A DNA stretch of 64,000 nucleotides from an uncultured Christensenellaceae bacterium (lineage in GTDB: Bacteria > Bacillota > Clostridia > Christensenellales > CAG-314), in assembly GCA_910587795.1 (NCBI GenBank), contig CAJUNH010000002.1, positions 62,001 through 126,000 of the forward strand, given 5' to 3'. Below, in pieces: positions 1 through 7,758 of this stretch. The translations under genes and the position numbers were made by a program. Position 1 is the first letter of the stretch. Each line of letters opens with the position of its first letter. The notes beneath the pieces are model-generated. The model did not search any database. It had not been told where the DNA came from and worked only from the letters and a program-made list of their open reading frames with translations.

Positions 1-60
1 TACCACTGCCATTTTTTCCATTTCCAAGTTATTAGCAGTTTCTGTCTTTTTCTTAGCCAT
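1..60 (-). CDS. Start of a gene running off the left edge (probable second sugar ABC permease)
   Basis: Only the first 20 codons are in the window, beginning MAKKKTETAN on the minus strand. The ATG at 58-60 is preceded by a strong AGGAGGA ribosome binding site (68-74) that lies across the stop codon of the MalF-type permease gene, so the two genes are translationally linked. In msm/mal-type operons the gene after MalF is usually the second permease (MalG type). The basic, hydrophilic N-terminus fits a cytoplasmic tail like that of its neighbour, but no membrane segment is visible yet. The gene is real; its function is inferred from position only. Confidence 0.6.
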   Translation of the reverse strand, partial: MAKKKTETANNLEMEKMAVV

Positions 61-72
61 TCCGCTTTCCTC

Positions 73-1392
73 CTAATAACTCACTTTCTTTTTACTGACG
101 TATCGGTTAAGCGCAGTTATTGCCATAATAATTATAAACAACAGCAGCGAACCCGCATACGCATAGCCCATATTACCGTCTTCGATGTATCGGTAAATGT
201 ATCCTACCATTGTACCGACGTCGTATTCGATACCCATTTGTTCGCCGAAGATACCTACTACTGCCGAATACTGCTTCATTCCGCCCATAATTCCCGTAAC
301 AAGAAGGTAGGAAATCATAGGAGAAATCATAGGAACGGTAATCTTCCACAAAACAGTATTTTTGTTTGCGCCGTCTATTTTTGCCGCGTCGTAGTACTGT
401 TTGTTTACGTTCATAAGCGAACTGAACAAAATCAGGATTTTAAACGGCAAACCCGACCAAATTTCGTAAACTATAACAACTATGTATTTTGCCCAAGGTA
501 TAGTAAGCGAATCGCCCAGCACCCATTTGGGAGAAGTAAAGGGACCTTTACCTATCCAGTTTATCTGCGTACCGAAAATAAGATTTACAATACCCGGAGT
601 TTCAAGGTGACTGTCCGTACCGATAGCGGCAAAGAACGTTGCGAAAACCGCGCCCATTGCCAAAGAGTTGGTAAGATACGGCAGGAACAATACCGTTTGA
701 TAAGCCTTTTGCAAAGGTTTAATAGAAGTAAGCGCAACCGAAATCAAAAGCGCCAACAATGTGGATAAAGGTACGGAAACAAACGTAAACACAAGCGTAT
801 TTACCAAACACTGAACAAACGACGCGCCGCCTGTTCCCGTATCGCCCCTAAGCACTTTGCCGAAGTTTGCAAAACCCCAACCGTTAAACGGATTGTTTAC
901 ATCAAGAGGTCTGTAATCTTGTTTAAATGCGTTGATAAACGCGCTGACAATGGGCCATAGCGTAAATACAAGCATAAGTATTACTGCGGGCAAAACAAAC
1001 AGCCAACCGGACTGAGATCTAATAAAACGTCCTGCCCTTACCTTTAAGGGGAGTTGCTGTTCAAAAGTAACGGCGGCAGCCGCAGCCTCGGCAGAATCTT
1101 GCGGCTGAGCAGTTTCGGCCGCTGCTTCTTCTCCTTTGTCCTTTTTGAACACTTTACGACAAACGGTTTTTGTCTTTACACCTATATTTACAAAAAAGTT
1201 TTTAGTTTTGCCGCCAAACGATTTAAGCCCGTCGACAAAGGCGTTGCTTTTTTCGGGAGCAGAGGCTTCGTCCGTTACAGCTTCCGCCGTCTGTTCGACG
1301 GGTTCGGTTTCCGCTACGGCAGTTTCCTCAACTTTTTGTTCCTCAATCTCGGTCTTAACGTCGTTGGGAACAGATTTCTTTTTGTTTGCCAT
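73..1392 (-). CDS. MalF-type sugar ABC transporter permease with long N-terminal tail
   Basis: Inner-membrane permease of a CUT1-type carbohydrate ABC importer, 439 residues. Six hydrophobic segments follow residue 125 (the first around GWLFVLPAVILMLVFTLWP). An EAA-loop motif, YYDAAKIDGANKNTVLWKI, near residue 340 is the docking site for the ATPase in this family. The first 115 or so residues are unusual: acidic/Ala-rich, then Lys-rich and probably disordered, making the protein longer than the typical 290-320 residues. The ATG overlaps the stop of the ATPase gene by one base and has an AGAGAGGT ribosome binding site. It sits between the ATPase and a further truncated gene in one operon. No substrate-binding protein is visible in the window, so the sugar is unknown. 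Confidence 0.9.
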   Translation of the reverse strand: MANKKKSVPNDVKTEIEEQKVEETAVAETEPVEQTAEAVTDEASAPEKSNAFVDGLKSFGGKTKNFFVNIGVKTKTVCRKVFKKDKGEEAAAETAQPQDSAEAAAAAVTFEQQLPLKVRAGRFIRSQSGWLFVLPAVILMLVFTLWPIVSAFINAFKQDYRPLDVNNPFNGWGFANFGKVLRGDTGTGGASFVQCLVNTLVFTFVSVPLSTLLALLISVALTSIKPLQKAYQTVLFLPYLTNSLAMGAVFATFFAAIGTDSHLETPGIVNLIFGTQINWIGKGPFTSPKWVLGDSLTIPWAKYIVVIVYEIWSGLPFKILILFSSLMNVNKQYYDAAKIDGANKNTVLWKITVPMISPMISYLLVTGIMGGMKQYSAVVGIFGEQMGIEYDVGTMVGYIYRYIEDGNMGYAYAGSLLLFIIIMAITALNRYVSKKKVSY

Positions 1393-2480
1393 TATCTTAA
1401 CCTCTCTTCTGTTTCTGCTGTAAATAGGAACACCTTATTAGGTTTGAGATTAAACGTAAGCTTCGCTGCGCCTTCGGGCAGTTTAATATCCGAATCGATA
1501 ATAGAACGAACGGTAGGTTTCGTAGACGCTTCGTGCGTAGAAACAATGGTCTTATCTCTGCCCATAACTTCTATGTGGTCGAGATCCAACGTAAGTTTTC
1601 CCTTAGCATCGTAAATAAAGCCTTCGGGACGAATACCTACAAACACCTCTTGATCTGCAAGCTTGGTTTCCATAACTGCCTCAGCGCCGATATAAACCTT
1701 ACCTTTTTTGATTTGTCCTTTAAATATGTTGATAGGAGGCGTACCGAGGAAGTTAGCGACAAATAAATTATCGGGATCGTCGTAAATGTCCTGCGGAGCG
1801 CCCACTTGCTGAACAACTCCCAACTTCATAACAACCATTATGTCGCAAATAGACATGGCTTCTTCCTGGTCGTGCGTTACGAATACCGTTGTAATACCCG
1901 TTTCGCGCTGAATACGTTTGATTTCCTCACGCGTTTGCAATCTTAAACGTGCGTCAAGGTTACTTAACGGCTCGTCTAACAGCAAGACGTTAGGCATTTT
2001 TACAAGGGAACGTGCAATAGCAACGCGCTGCTGCTGACCGCCGGACAGCTCGCTGGGTTTACGTGCCATCAAATCCTCTATTTGTACCAAACGTGCGGTA
2101 TCCAAAGCCCTTGCTTTAGCTTCTTCCTTAGGAACGCGCATATTGGTAAGAGGGAACATTATGTTTTGCTCTACCGTCATATGGGGATACAATGCGTAGT
2201 TTTGGAAAACAAGACCGATGCCGCGTCTTTCGGCAGCAAGACTCGTTACGTCCTGATCGTCAAAGTAAATCTTCCCCGACGTGGGACTTTCCAGACCGGA
2301 CAACATAAACAACGTAGTAGATTTACCGCAACCGGAAGGCCCTAGCAGACCGACAAGTTTACCGGAGGGGATTTCGATGCACATATTGTTGACAGCCGTT
2401 ACACCGCCCTTCTTTTCTTTTCTGTCCTTCTTGTTTCTGCTGGGGAAAGTTTTGGTTAGGTTTTGAATTGTGATTTTCAT
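1392..2480 (-). CDS. Sugar ABC transporter ATP-binding protein (MsmX/UgpC/MalK type)
   Basis: Cytoplasmic ATPase energising the adjacent permeases, 362 residues, the usual length for the family. Visible motifs are Walker A GPSGCGKST (about 47-55), Q-loop FQNYALYPH (about 92-100), signature LSGGQQQR (145-152), Walker B VLLLDEP (165-171) and the H-loop FVTHDQEEA. The C-terminal 120 residues contain a TOBE/MalK regulatory region (VGIRPEGF). A Lys-rich insert (about 15-25, RNKKDRKEKKGG) precedes the Walker A. The gene overlaps the upstream 399-residue gene by 4 bases and the downstream permease by 1 base, which indicates translational coupling. MsmX-like ATPases may serve several importers; whether this one is shared cannot be seen here. 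Confidence 0.93.
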   Translation of the reverse strand: MKITIQNLTKTFPSRNKKDRKEKKGGVTAVNNMCIEIPSGKLVGLLGPSGCGKSTTLFMLSGLESPTSGKIYFDDQDVTSLAAERRGIGLVFQNYALYPHMTVEQNIMFPLTNMRVPKEEAKARALDTARLVQIEDLMARKPSELSGGQQQRVAIARSLVKMPNVLLLDEPLSNLDARLRLQTREEIKRIQRETGITTVFVTHDQEEAMSICDIMVVMKLGVVQQVGAPQDIYDDPDNLFVANFLGTPPINIFKGQIKKGKVYIGAEAVMETKLADQEVFVGIRPEGFIYDAKGKLTLDLDHIEVMGRDKTIVSTHEASTKPTVRSIIDSDIKLPEGAAKLTFNLKPNKVFLFTAETEERLR

Positions 2481-3676
2481 ACGCTTTCTTCCTTTCGCTT
2501 TATTATTTTTATTTTTACGTCCATTCTATAGCCTTCTACAATTAAATTTTCCGGCATATCGACAGGCGCATAGTCCCTGTTTAAATCTATCCAAGCATTT
2601 ACGCACTTACCCGCCCTAACGCGCTCGGTTACGGTGTAACCGTTTTGTTTAAGCAATGTAAATGTAACGTCTCCGTCGTTGTTGGTATACCGCACTTGTA
2701 CGCTCTCGTTAAAATCGGGCAGTTCGGTAAGATCCAACGACACAGTAACCTGACAGTAATAATCGTGACCGAACGATTCCTTGTTTTCCGTCTTGCGTTT
2801 TTCCGCTTTCGATTTGCCGAGAGGAGTTTTATAATACAGCCAACGGAAAAATCTAAATATATAATGTCTGCCAACAAGGAAATCGCCAACAATATAAATA
2901 AATACAAAATAAACCAGTATCCATATTGTGGCTTTTGTATCGGCGTGTTTACGGGTTTCTCCGTACGAACTCATTGCATAATTATCGCTTTTTGCAATAA
3001 ATTCTTCGTGCAATGCATTTAAGTTTTCGGACTTGTAGTCCCGATTATATTCTTCTACAAACGCATTTACATCAGCAAAAAACTGCTGACTGTAATCAAG
3101 GACAGAGGGCAAATTAAATTCTTTAAAAACTTTGCCGTCCCTATCGATAAAAGTCAATTTGGACAGCGACCCCAACGAATCCTGATCCAAATCCAAATAT
3201 ATAAAACCGTTGCTTTCGTGAGTGGTTATATATCCGGCAAATTTTTTATCGCCGGTTTCTTTGTCCACAGTGTAATCAAGCAGGGTTACGTCGCAGTTCT
3301 TGCCGTTTCCGTCCGTTACAATCAGTTTGGTTTGATTGCCCTCTTCGCGCGTAACGTTGTATGTTTTACCTACCCCAAACAAAAAGCCCGTATACGATTT
3401 GTGCATTTTCTTTTGGCTTTCGTCAACCAAAGGCGCGGCTTCGAACAGCACGACTCCTCCGCCCTCGTCAAAAGTTTGCACATATATAGGCTGACGGTTG
3501 AAATATCCGCTCGAAAGCTCAATCGCTTTATCGTAAGCACCTTGATTAAGATAAGCTTCGATATCTATGGGAGCGCAGTACAAAATCAGTATGTACGGCA
3601 GCGTAAAAGCCATCAATAATCCAAGCGAAAACGTAAAAAGGTAGTAAATAATTTTAGGAAATAACTTTTTCTTCAT
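2477..3676 (-). CDS. Unknown two-span membrane protein in the sugar ABC operon
   Basis: I do not recognise a family. The 399-residue protein has an N-terminal transmembrane or signal-anchor segment (about 8-32). A predicted extracytoplasmic domain of about 220 residues follows (GGGVVLFEAAP, GFIYLDLDQDS), then a second transmembrane segment near 252-272 (IWILVYFVFIYIVGDFLVG) and a basic cytoplasmic tail of about 120 residues. It starts 3 bases after the preceding small gene and overlaps the ATPase gene by 4 bases, so it is co-expressed with the sugar importer. A sensor or accessory subunit of that importer is possible but is inference. Its ribosome binding site is weak, which fits translational coupling. 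Confidence 0.8.
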   Translation of the reverse strand: MKKKLFPKIIYYLFTFSLGLLMAFTLPYILILYCAPIDIEAYLNQGAYDKAIELSSGYFNRQPIYVQTFDEGGGVVLFEAAPLVDESQKKMHKSYTGFLFGVGKTYNVTREEGNQTKLIVTDGNGKNCDVTLLDYTVDKETGDKKFAGYITTHESNGFIYLDLDQDSLGSLSKLTFIDRDGKVFKEFNLPSVLDYSQQFFADVNAFVEEYNRDYKSENLNALHEEFIAKSDNYAMSSYGETRKHADTKATIWILVYFVFIYIVGDFLVGRHYIFRFFRWLYYKTPLGKSKAEKRKTENKESFGHDYYCQVTVSLDLTELPDFNESVQVRYTNNDGDVTFTLLKQNGYTVTERVRAGKCVNAWIDLNRDYAPVDMPENLIVEGYRMDVKIKIIKRKEESV

Positions 3677-3679
3677 AAA

Positions 3680-3961
3680 TTACTTACTATCTTTTTCGTT
3701 TAATTCCATTATGGTTTCGTTAGTACTATCGGTATTTTCAGGAGCAGTTTCTTGGTTTGCTTGCGCGCGGGATAAAGCGTTGGACTTAAAAGCTTCCTCG
3801 CGTTTTCTTAAATTTTCACGTTGTTCTTTATATTGTTTTTTATTCAATACCGGTATCAAAAAATATATACCTACGGCAATAGCAACAAGCGCTGCGCAAA
3901 CAATAAAAAATACAATGTCCACGGCTTTAAGACCATTTATAAACATCGCCAAGCTTATCAT
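3680..3961 (-). CDS. Small single-span membrane protein, first gene of the sugar ABC operon
   Basis: A 93-residue protein with one transmembrane helix (about 14-36, VDIVFFIVCAALVAIAVGIY) followed by a charged, probably coiled cytoplasmic tail (KKQYKEQRENLRKREEAF). The start is set at MISLAMFING because an AGGAGGA ribosome binding site (3972-3978) lies about 10 bases upstream; a start 24 codons further upstream would have no such site. It is the first gene after the promoter at 4101-4129 and is followed 3 bases later by the 399-residue membrane protein. No recognised family. Confidence 0.75.
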   Translation of the reverse strand: MISLAMFINGLKAVDIVFFIVCAALVAIAVGIYFLIPVLNKKQYKEQRENLRKREEAFKSNALSRAQANQETAPENTDSTNETIMELNEKDSK

Positions 3962-4423
3962 ACTCGTCAATTCCTCCTGACAGTGCAGATTTAAGTCGGT
4001 AAACACTAAAAATCGAATATATTTATATGCCAAACAATAGGCGTCTACATCAAATTAAAAAATACATCGGGGCATAAATTGCCCTTTCGTCTATAAAGAC
4101 ATTATACACAAAGTAACCCCTTTTGGCAATACCTTTTGTTTAAAAAGTAGCAAAATATCTCGGTATTTTGCCTCTTATTCATTTAAAAACCTATTTAATT
4201 TTATTAATTGCAGCCTAATATCTTTGTTATGCTATGTCACCACTATAACATTGTCGGTCTGCCGCAAAGAATGTCGAAATTTACGGAGAAATCCTTTCCT
4301 GCCGTATTCGGTACACGTTTATGCCCGCCTTTTGACACAGTATAATTATTGCAAAAAAATTAATTTCATATGTATTATTTACTTACCTATATCTTGCGGC
4401 AGAGTGCATTTGCAAACGGACAT
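3962..4423. other. Intergenic region with the sugar operon promoter
   Basis: About 460 bases with no convincing gene. It holds the 5' leader (about 130 bases) and promoter of the sugar ABC operon. From 4200 to 4423, downstream of the 5'-nucleotidase gene, I see no clear intrinsic terminator and no conserved structure. Confidence 0.6.
4101..4129 (-). promoter_or_regulatory. Sigma-A type promoter of the sugar ABC operon
   Basis: On the minus strand TTGCCA (-35, 4124-4129) and a perfect TATAAT (-10, 4101-4106) are separated by 17 bases. The predicted start of transcription is near 4094, giving a leader of about 130 bases. Confidence 0.7.
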
Positions 4424-6691
4424 CTACGCGGCAAAGCGGTAACGGACCGGCAAAACGGCGACTGTATTTCTTTGTATTGCGTTTATAAAAAGCGTCTCCG
4501 CATGTGCCGACGCGCCGTTTATTTCAACCTCAGCGGGGAAGTCTAACGTTACGTCTTGCTTCAACAGATTTTTATTTGTATTTTGATTATCGTAAATGTA
4601 ATCGTCCACGTCAACCGCGTTGTTAAGCAAATAATCTCTTGTGATAAATCTGTAATTATAAACGCCGTCGAAATTACTGTTGGTCAACTCCGCCGGTTCG
4701 GGTGCGCCTTTGCGGAATGCCGACGGAAAATAATTATAATCTCGGTTTGTATTTTGATGGAACAGTAAATAGTCGATTACTGCAATATTATAATATTTAT
4801 CCGCTTGTATAGCTTCGCCCGTAACGCGCCAAACGGAGTTTGAGCTAAAACCCGCCTCGTATAAAATATCCTTGCCGCTGACGTTAGCGACGTATACTAT
4901 ATTATCAAACGGAATCGCCTCGTACAATGCAGAGTAGGTAACGTTACCTTTTGAAATTCCGCTGCGGGCATTGTTTGTCATAGCCAACGTAATATCGTGT
5001 CCCTGATTTAATGCATAGTTTGCAATAGCTCTGCACACCAATTTAGGAATCTGCGTACGGCTGTCCATATTATTTGCAAATTCAGCTACCACTTTATTAC
5101 GCTCTTCCTCTATCTGCGCGTTAGAGTTGTCTACCAGCGTATCTACGGCATGCAGATTGTCCCAATTACTGCTGTACCTAACGTTTTGCGTCAACGTACA
5201 GCTAACCGCACCCGAAGAATCTACCGAAAGCGTTACGTGCGACACATAATCGCCGTATCCGCCTCCCTGCACAAAAGGCAGCCCGTCTACAACAAAAATT
5301 TCCTCCTGATGGGTATGCGCGCAAAAAACCAAATCTACGTAATCTTCCAGCCCCGCGGCAGTAGTCGGCGCATAACCTTCGGCACTGTCGTTTACAAGAT
5401 CTTTTGCCCCAACGTGTGCGCTAACCACCACTACGTCGCAATTTTGCTCACCGCGCAATTCCGTTGCCAAATCTTTTATTATGGGCAGCGGATTTTTAAA
5501 CCCGATATTTTGCACCAAATTAGAGGCTATGGACGTAATTTGATCTTGCCCAATAACGCCGATTATACCAACCTTTAATCCGTTAGGCAAGGTTTTAATT
5601 ACATACTTTTGCGCAAGTTCGTCGGCAAAGCTGCCCCATGTTTTTGTAGACGGATTCCAATGATAAATATTTGCGCCTAAAAACGGTGTTTTACCCGAAG
5701 ACGCCAACGTCTGCATTTTTTCCAAACCCCAGTCAAACTCGTGATTGCCGTATGTAAACGCATCAAATCCTATTGCGTCCATACAATCGGTAAGCAGCTT
5801 GCCGTAGTTGGAGTTAGACTCCATCGACCCCTGAAACATATCTCCGGAATTTACAAACACGGTATTTGCATTTTGATTTTTTTGCGATTTGAGATATCCG
5901 CCGAAAGTGGAAATGCGTTCTACCGTGCCGTGGAAATCGTTAATTGCATACAGATCCACCGTGCGCGTTTCGGTACCGATTTGAGGAATCGTTTCGGTTT
6001 GCAAAACTTTTTCGCAAACAACGCATTCCTTATGCCTTAGCCCCGTTTCCGTTGCGGTGGCATCTTTGTCCGTAATCCAGCCCGATGCCGTATGTATGTC
6101 AAAATCCGCAACGCTGCCGCATCCGCTGCATTTGCGCCAATGGCTGTCCGCATCGTACGAATATATATTTGAATAATTATGAGTATGCCCAAGCATAGGC
6201 ACCGTACGCGTAAGCTGCGCTTCACAAACGTTGCAAACGCCTTTTTCCGTACCGTTGCTTGTTTCGGTGGCGGGCTTAACCGTCGTCCATTCTGCAACCT
6301 CGTGCTCGTTTGATTGCTCAATCTGCTGACAGGTTGCGCAGCGCTTAAAATGTACGTAATCGTTATACAGATAATCGCCGCTAAAATCGTGAATATGCTG
6401 CTGTTGAGGGATTGTTTCCGCAACGTTGTAATCGCACGCAACACATTTGCCGTGGCGCGAACCTGCCGACGTTTCGCTTGCGGGAACGTCCGTTATCCAT
6501 TCTGTTACAACATGCGGTCTTGTCTGCCCTATTTTTTTTCCGCACGAGCAAACTTCCCAATGCCCGCTGCCGTCGCTTTTGCGCTCGGCAATTGCGTGGA
6601 CGTGAACTTTTCCGCAAGCGACAAGCGCGATACTAAGCGCAACAACGCTTGCCAAAACCATTATTAAAATTATTTTACGCAGTCTTGTCAT
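4424..6691 (-). CDS. Secreted UshA-type 5'-nucleotidase/metallophosphatase lipoprotein with three Cys/His repeats
   Basis: A 755-residue lipoprotein predicted to hydrolyse nucleotides or related phosphate esters outside the cell. The signal peptide ends in a lipobox (LSIALVAC). Three repeats of about 67 residues follow (roughly 30-240), each with HxH, H[WF]xxC, CxxC, a lone His and a second CxxC, resembling structural metal-binding ribbons. The calcineurin-like phosphatase domain (about 250-545) shows AINDFHG, NSGDMFQG, YGNHEFDWG, VVSAHVG and CAHTHQEE metal ligands. A 5'-nucleotidase C-terminal domain follows (NNARSGI, FDNIVYV). The start is the ATG with GGAGGG upstream; a TTG four codons earlier is inside that ribosome binding site. 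It has its own extended -10 promoter. Family specificity (5'-nucleotidase or 2',3'-cyclic phosphodiesterase) is not resolved. Confidence 0.9.
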   Translation of the reverse strand: MTRLRKIILIMVLASVVALSIALVACGKVHVHAIAERKSDGSGHWEVCSCGKKIGQTRPHVVTEWITDVPASETSAGSRHGKCVACDYNVAETIPQQQHIHDFSGDYLYNDYVHFKRCATCQQIEQSNEHEVAEWTTVKPATETSNGTEKGVCNVCEAQLTRTVPMLGHTHNYSNIYSYDADSHWRKCSGCGSVADFDIHTASGWITDKDATATETGLRHKECVVCEKVLQTETIPQIGTETRTVDLYAINDFHGTVERISTFGGYLKSQKNQNANTVFVNSGDMFQGSMESNSNYGKLLTDCMDAIGFDAFTYGNHEFDWGLEKMQTLASSGKTPFLGANIYHWNPSTKTWGSFADELAQKYVIKTLPNGLKVGIIGVIGQDQITSIASNLVQNIGFKNPLPIIKDLATELRGEQNCDVVVVSAHVGAKDLVNDSAEGYAPTTAAGLEDYVDLVFCAHTHQEEIFVVDGLPFVQGGGYGDYVSHVTLSVDSSGAVSCTLTQNVRYSSNWDNLHAVDTLVDNSNAQIEEERNKVVAEFANNMDSRTQIPKLVCRAIANYALNQGHDITLAMTNNARSGISKGNVTYSALYEAIPFDNIVYVANVSGKDILYEAGFSSNSVWRVTGEAIQADKYYNIAVIDYLLFHQNTNRDYNYFPSAFRKGAPEPAELTNSNFDGVYNYRFITRDYLLNNAVDVDDYIYDNQNTNKNLLKQDVTLDFPAEVEINGASAHAETLFINAIQRNTVAVLPVRYRFAA

Positions 6692-6740
6692 TTTGCCCTC
6701 CAAAATAAAATTACATAATAATGCATATTATCTCGGCAAC

Positions 6741-6769
6741 ATTATACCACATTATTTTGCTGTTTAAAA
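6741..6769 (-). promoter_or_regulatory. Extended -10 promoter of the 5'-nucleotidase gene
   Basis: On the minus strand TGGTATAAT gives a perfect TATAAT (6741-6746) with a TGn extension. The -35 region is poor (TTTTAA at 17 bases), as is common for extended -10 promoters. The predicted leader is about 45 bases. Confidence 0.6.
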
Positions 6770-6861
6770 TATTATTTTTTTAAGAAATTTTATATTAAAA
6801 TACTAGATAAATTCGAGCAAGACGAAGCTGCAAAATTTAAGTTTTGACCCCTTTTTAAAAA

Positions 6862-6898
6862 GCCACTTATTTTGCCACTAAATTTGCCACTTATTTTG
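6862..6898. repeat. Short direct repeats next to the tRNA gene
   Basis: GCCACTTATTTTG occurs exactly twice (6862-6874 and 6886-6898) with a third partial copy between them (TTTGCCACTAAATTTG). Read on the minus strand this is a series of AGTGGCAAA-like units about 80-120 bases beyond the 3' end of the tRNA gene. The repeats are directly seen; their role is unknown. Confidence 0.6.
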
Positions 6899-6952
6899 AC
6901 CGAAAAACATTGAAAACGAAAAATTTGTGGTTAGAAAATCCTAAATTACAGC

Positions 6953-6977
6953 AAAAAAGCACCGTTTTTACGGTGCT
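6953..6977 (-). terminator. Terminator of the tRNA-Pro gene
   Basis: On the minus strand a perfect 7-base stem AGCACCG/CGGTGCT with a 6-base loop is followed by TTTTTT, 12 bases after the tRNA CCA end. Confidence 0.8.
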
Positions 6978-6988
6978 TTTGGTTAATA

Positions 6989-7065
6989 TGGTCTGAGTGA
7001 CTGGACTTGAACCAGCGACCCCAAGACCCCCAGTCTTGTGCGCTACCAAACTGCGCTACACCCAG
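6989..7065 (-). tRNA. tRNA-Pro, anticodon GGG
   Basis: A 77-base cloverleaf including an encoded CCA end. The acceptor stem is CTGGGTG/CACTCAG with one G-T pair and discriminator A. The D arm is GCGCAGTTTGGTAGCGC. The anticodon stem CAAGA/TCTTG encloses the loop CTGGGGG, giving anticodon GGG for proline CCC codons (and CCU by wobble). The T arm is CTGG/CCAG with loop TTCAAGT. It has its own promoter and terminator. Confidence 0.95.
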
Positions 7066-7075
7066 ATGCTTATAT

Positions 7076-7104
7076 ATAATACTACATTTTAAAAAAAATT
7101 GCAA
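7076..7104 (-). promoter_or_regulatory. Promoter of the tRNA-Pro gene
   Basis: On the minus strand TTGCAA (7099-7104), a 17-base spacer and TATTAT (7076-7081) place transcription start about 4 bases before the mature tRNA 5' end. Confidence 0.6.
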
Positions 7105-7150
7105 CACCTTGCAAGCAAGTCGCAAAAAAAATGTTTACTTTAAACAATAT

Positions 7151-7184
7151 AAAAGCAAGCTTTCCAAACGGAAAACCTGCTTTT
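7151..7184 (-). terminator. Terminator of the surface protein/lipoprotein unit
   Basis: On the minus strand a 15-base stem beginning AAAAGCAGG (two G-T pairs) with a GTTT loop is followed by TTTTATATT. It lies 41 bases after the stop of the small lipoprotein gene. Confidence 0.75.
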
Positions 7185-7224
7185 AAATCATTTAAAATAT
7201 TTCAGTTAGAAAATTTTGCGTTAA

Positions 7225-7758
7225 TTAAAACGTATAAGCCGTTGTAACCGTAACGTTGTTTCCGTTTGCCGTTGCATAGCTTACAGTAAGGCTTGCAAAA
7301 CTGCCGTCCGTATTTAACGCAAACACCACCGTTACGTTTCCGCTTAACGTACCGTCTGCGCCAAGCAATGTCTTTGCATTTTCGGCAGACATCGCGCCTG
7401 TTAAAGTCCTTGCCTGTTCGTTTTCGGTAAGTTCCGTAAAGCTGTCCGCCTTTAAAACGACCGTCAGCTTAGCTTTGTCAAAGTCCTTAGTTGTCGTTAC
7501 GGGAGCTGCGGAGTCCACCGTTACGGTAGTTTCGGCGGCTTTTCCGCTTGCCATATCGTAAACAATATCCGTTTTGCAAAGTTCTTCGGTTCCGCTTTTT
7601 ACAACAAGCGTTTGCTTAATTTGCTTTGATTGCGTAACTTTACCGTACGCGTCAAATACTTTTGCGGTAAAACTGTCGTCCTTACACGCCGATAAAACCA
7701 ATACCGTAGCCAAGCAAACTACAATCGCCAAAAATATCGCTGATTTTTTAAATTTCAT
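7225..7758 (-). CDS. Small lipoprotein paired with the 1384-residue surface protein
   Basis: A 177-residue secreted lipoprotein. The signal peptide ends in the lipobox VLSAC at Cys25, so the mature protein is membrane-anchored outside the cell. The mature part is rich in Thr, Val and Ala and reads as alternating beta strands (LTVVLKADSFTEL, GNVTVVFALNTDGSFASLTV, NNVTVTTAYTF). Its C-terminal strand pattern resembles the 200-residue lipoprotein at 29330-29932 and the modules of the 968-residue lipoprotein. The ATG overlaps the TAA of the surface protein gene (TAATG) and has a strong AAGGAGG site inside that gene. It is the last gene before a terminator. No named family; a LolA/LppX-like beta fold is a guess. 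Confidence 0.8.
   Translation of the reverse strand: MKFKKSAIFLAIVVCLATVLVLSACKDDSFTAKVFDAYGKVTQSKQIKQTLVVKSGTEELCKTDIVYDMASGKAAETTVTVDSAAPVTTTKDFDKAKLTVVLKADSFTELTENEQARTLTGAMSAENAKTLLGADGTLSGNVTVVFALNTDGSFASLTVSYATANGNNVTVTTAYTF

Noticed and set aside
1054..1614. Long plus-strand open frames opposite the MalF and ATPase genes
   Set aside because: They mirror strongly supported minus-strand genes, have no start signals and show no family features.
4224..4442. A 72-codon plus-strand open frame in the intergenic region after the 5'-nucleotidase gene
   Set aside because: It overlaps the end of the nucleotidase gene, has no ribosome binding site, and its composition (Cys/Tyr/Arg-rich) is not protein-like.
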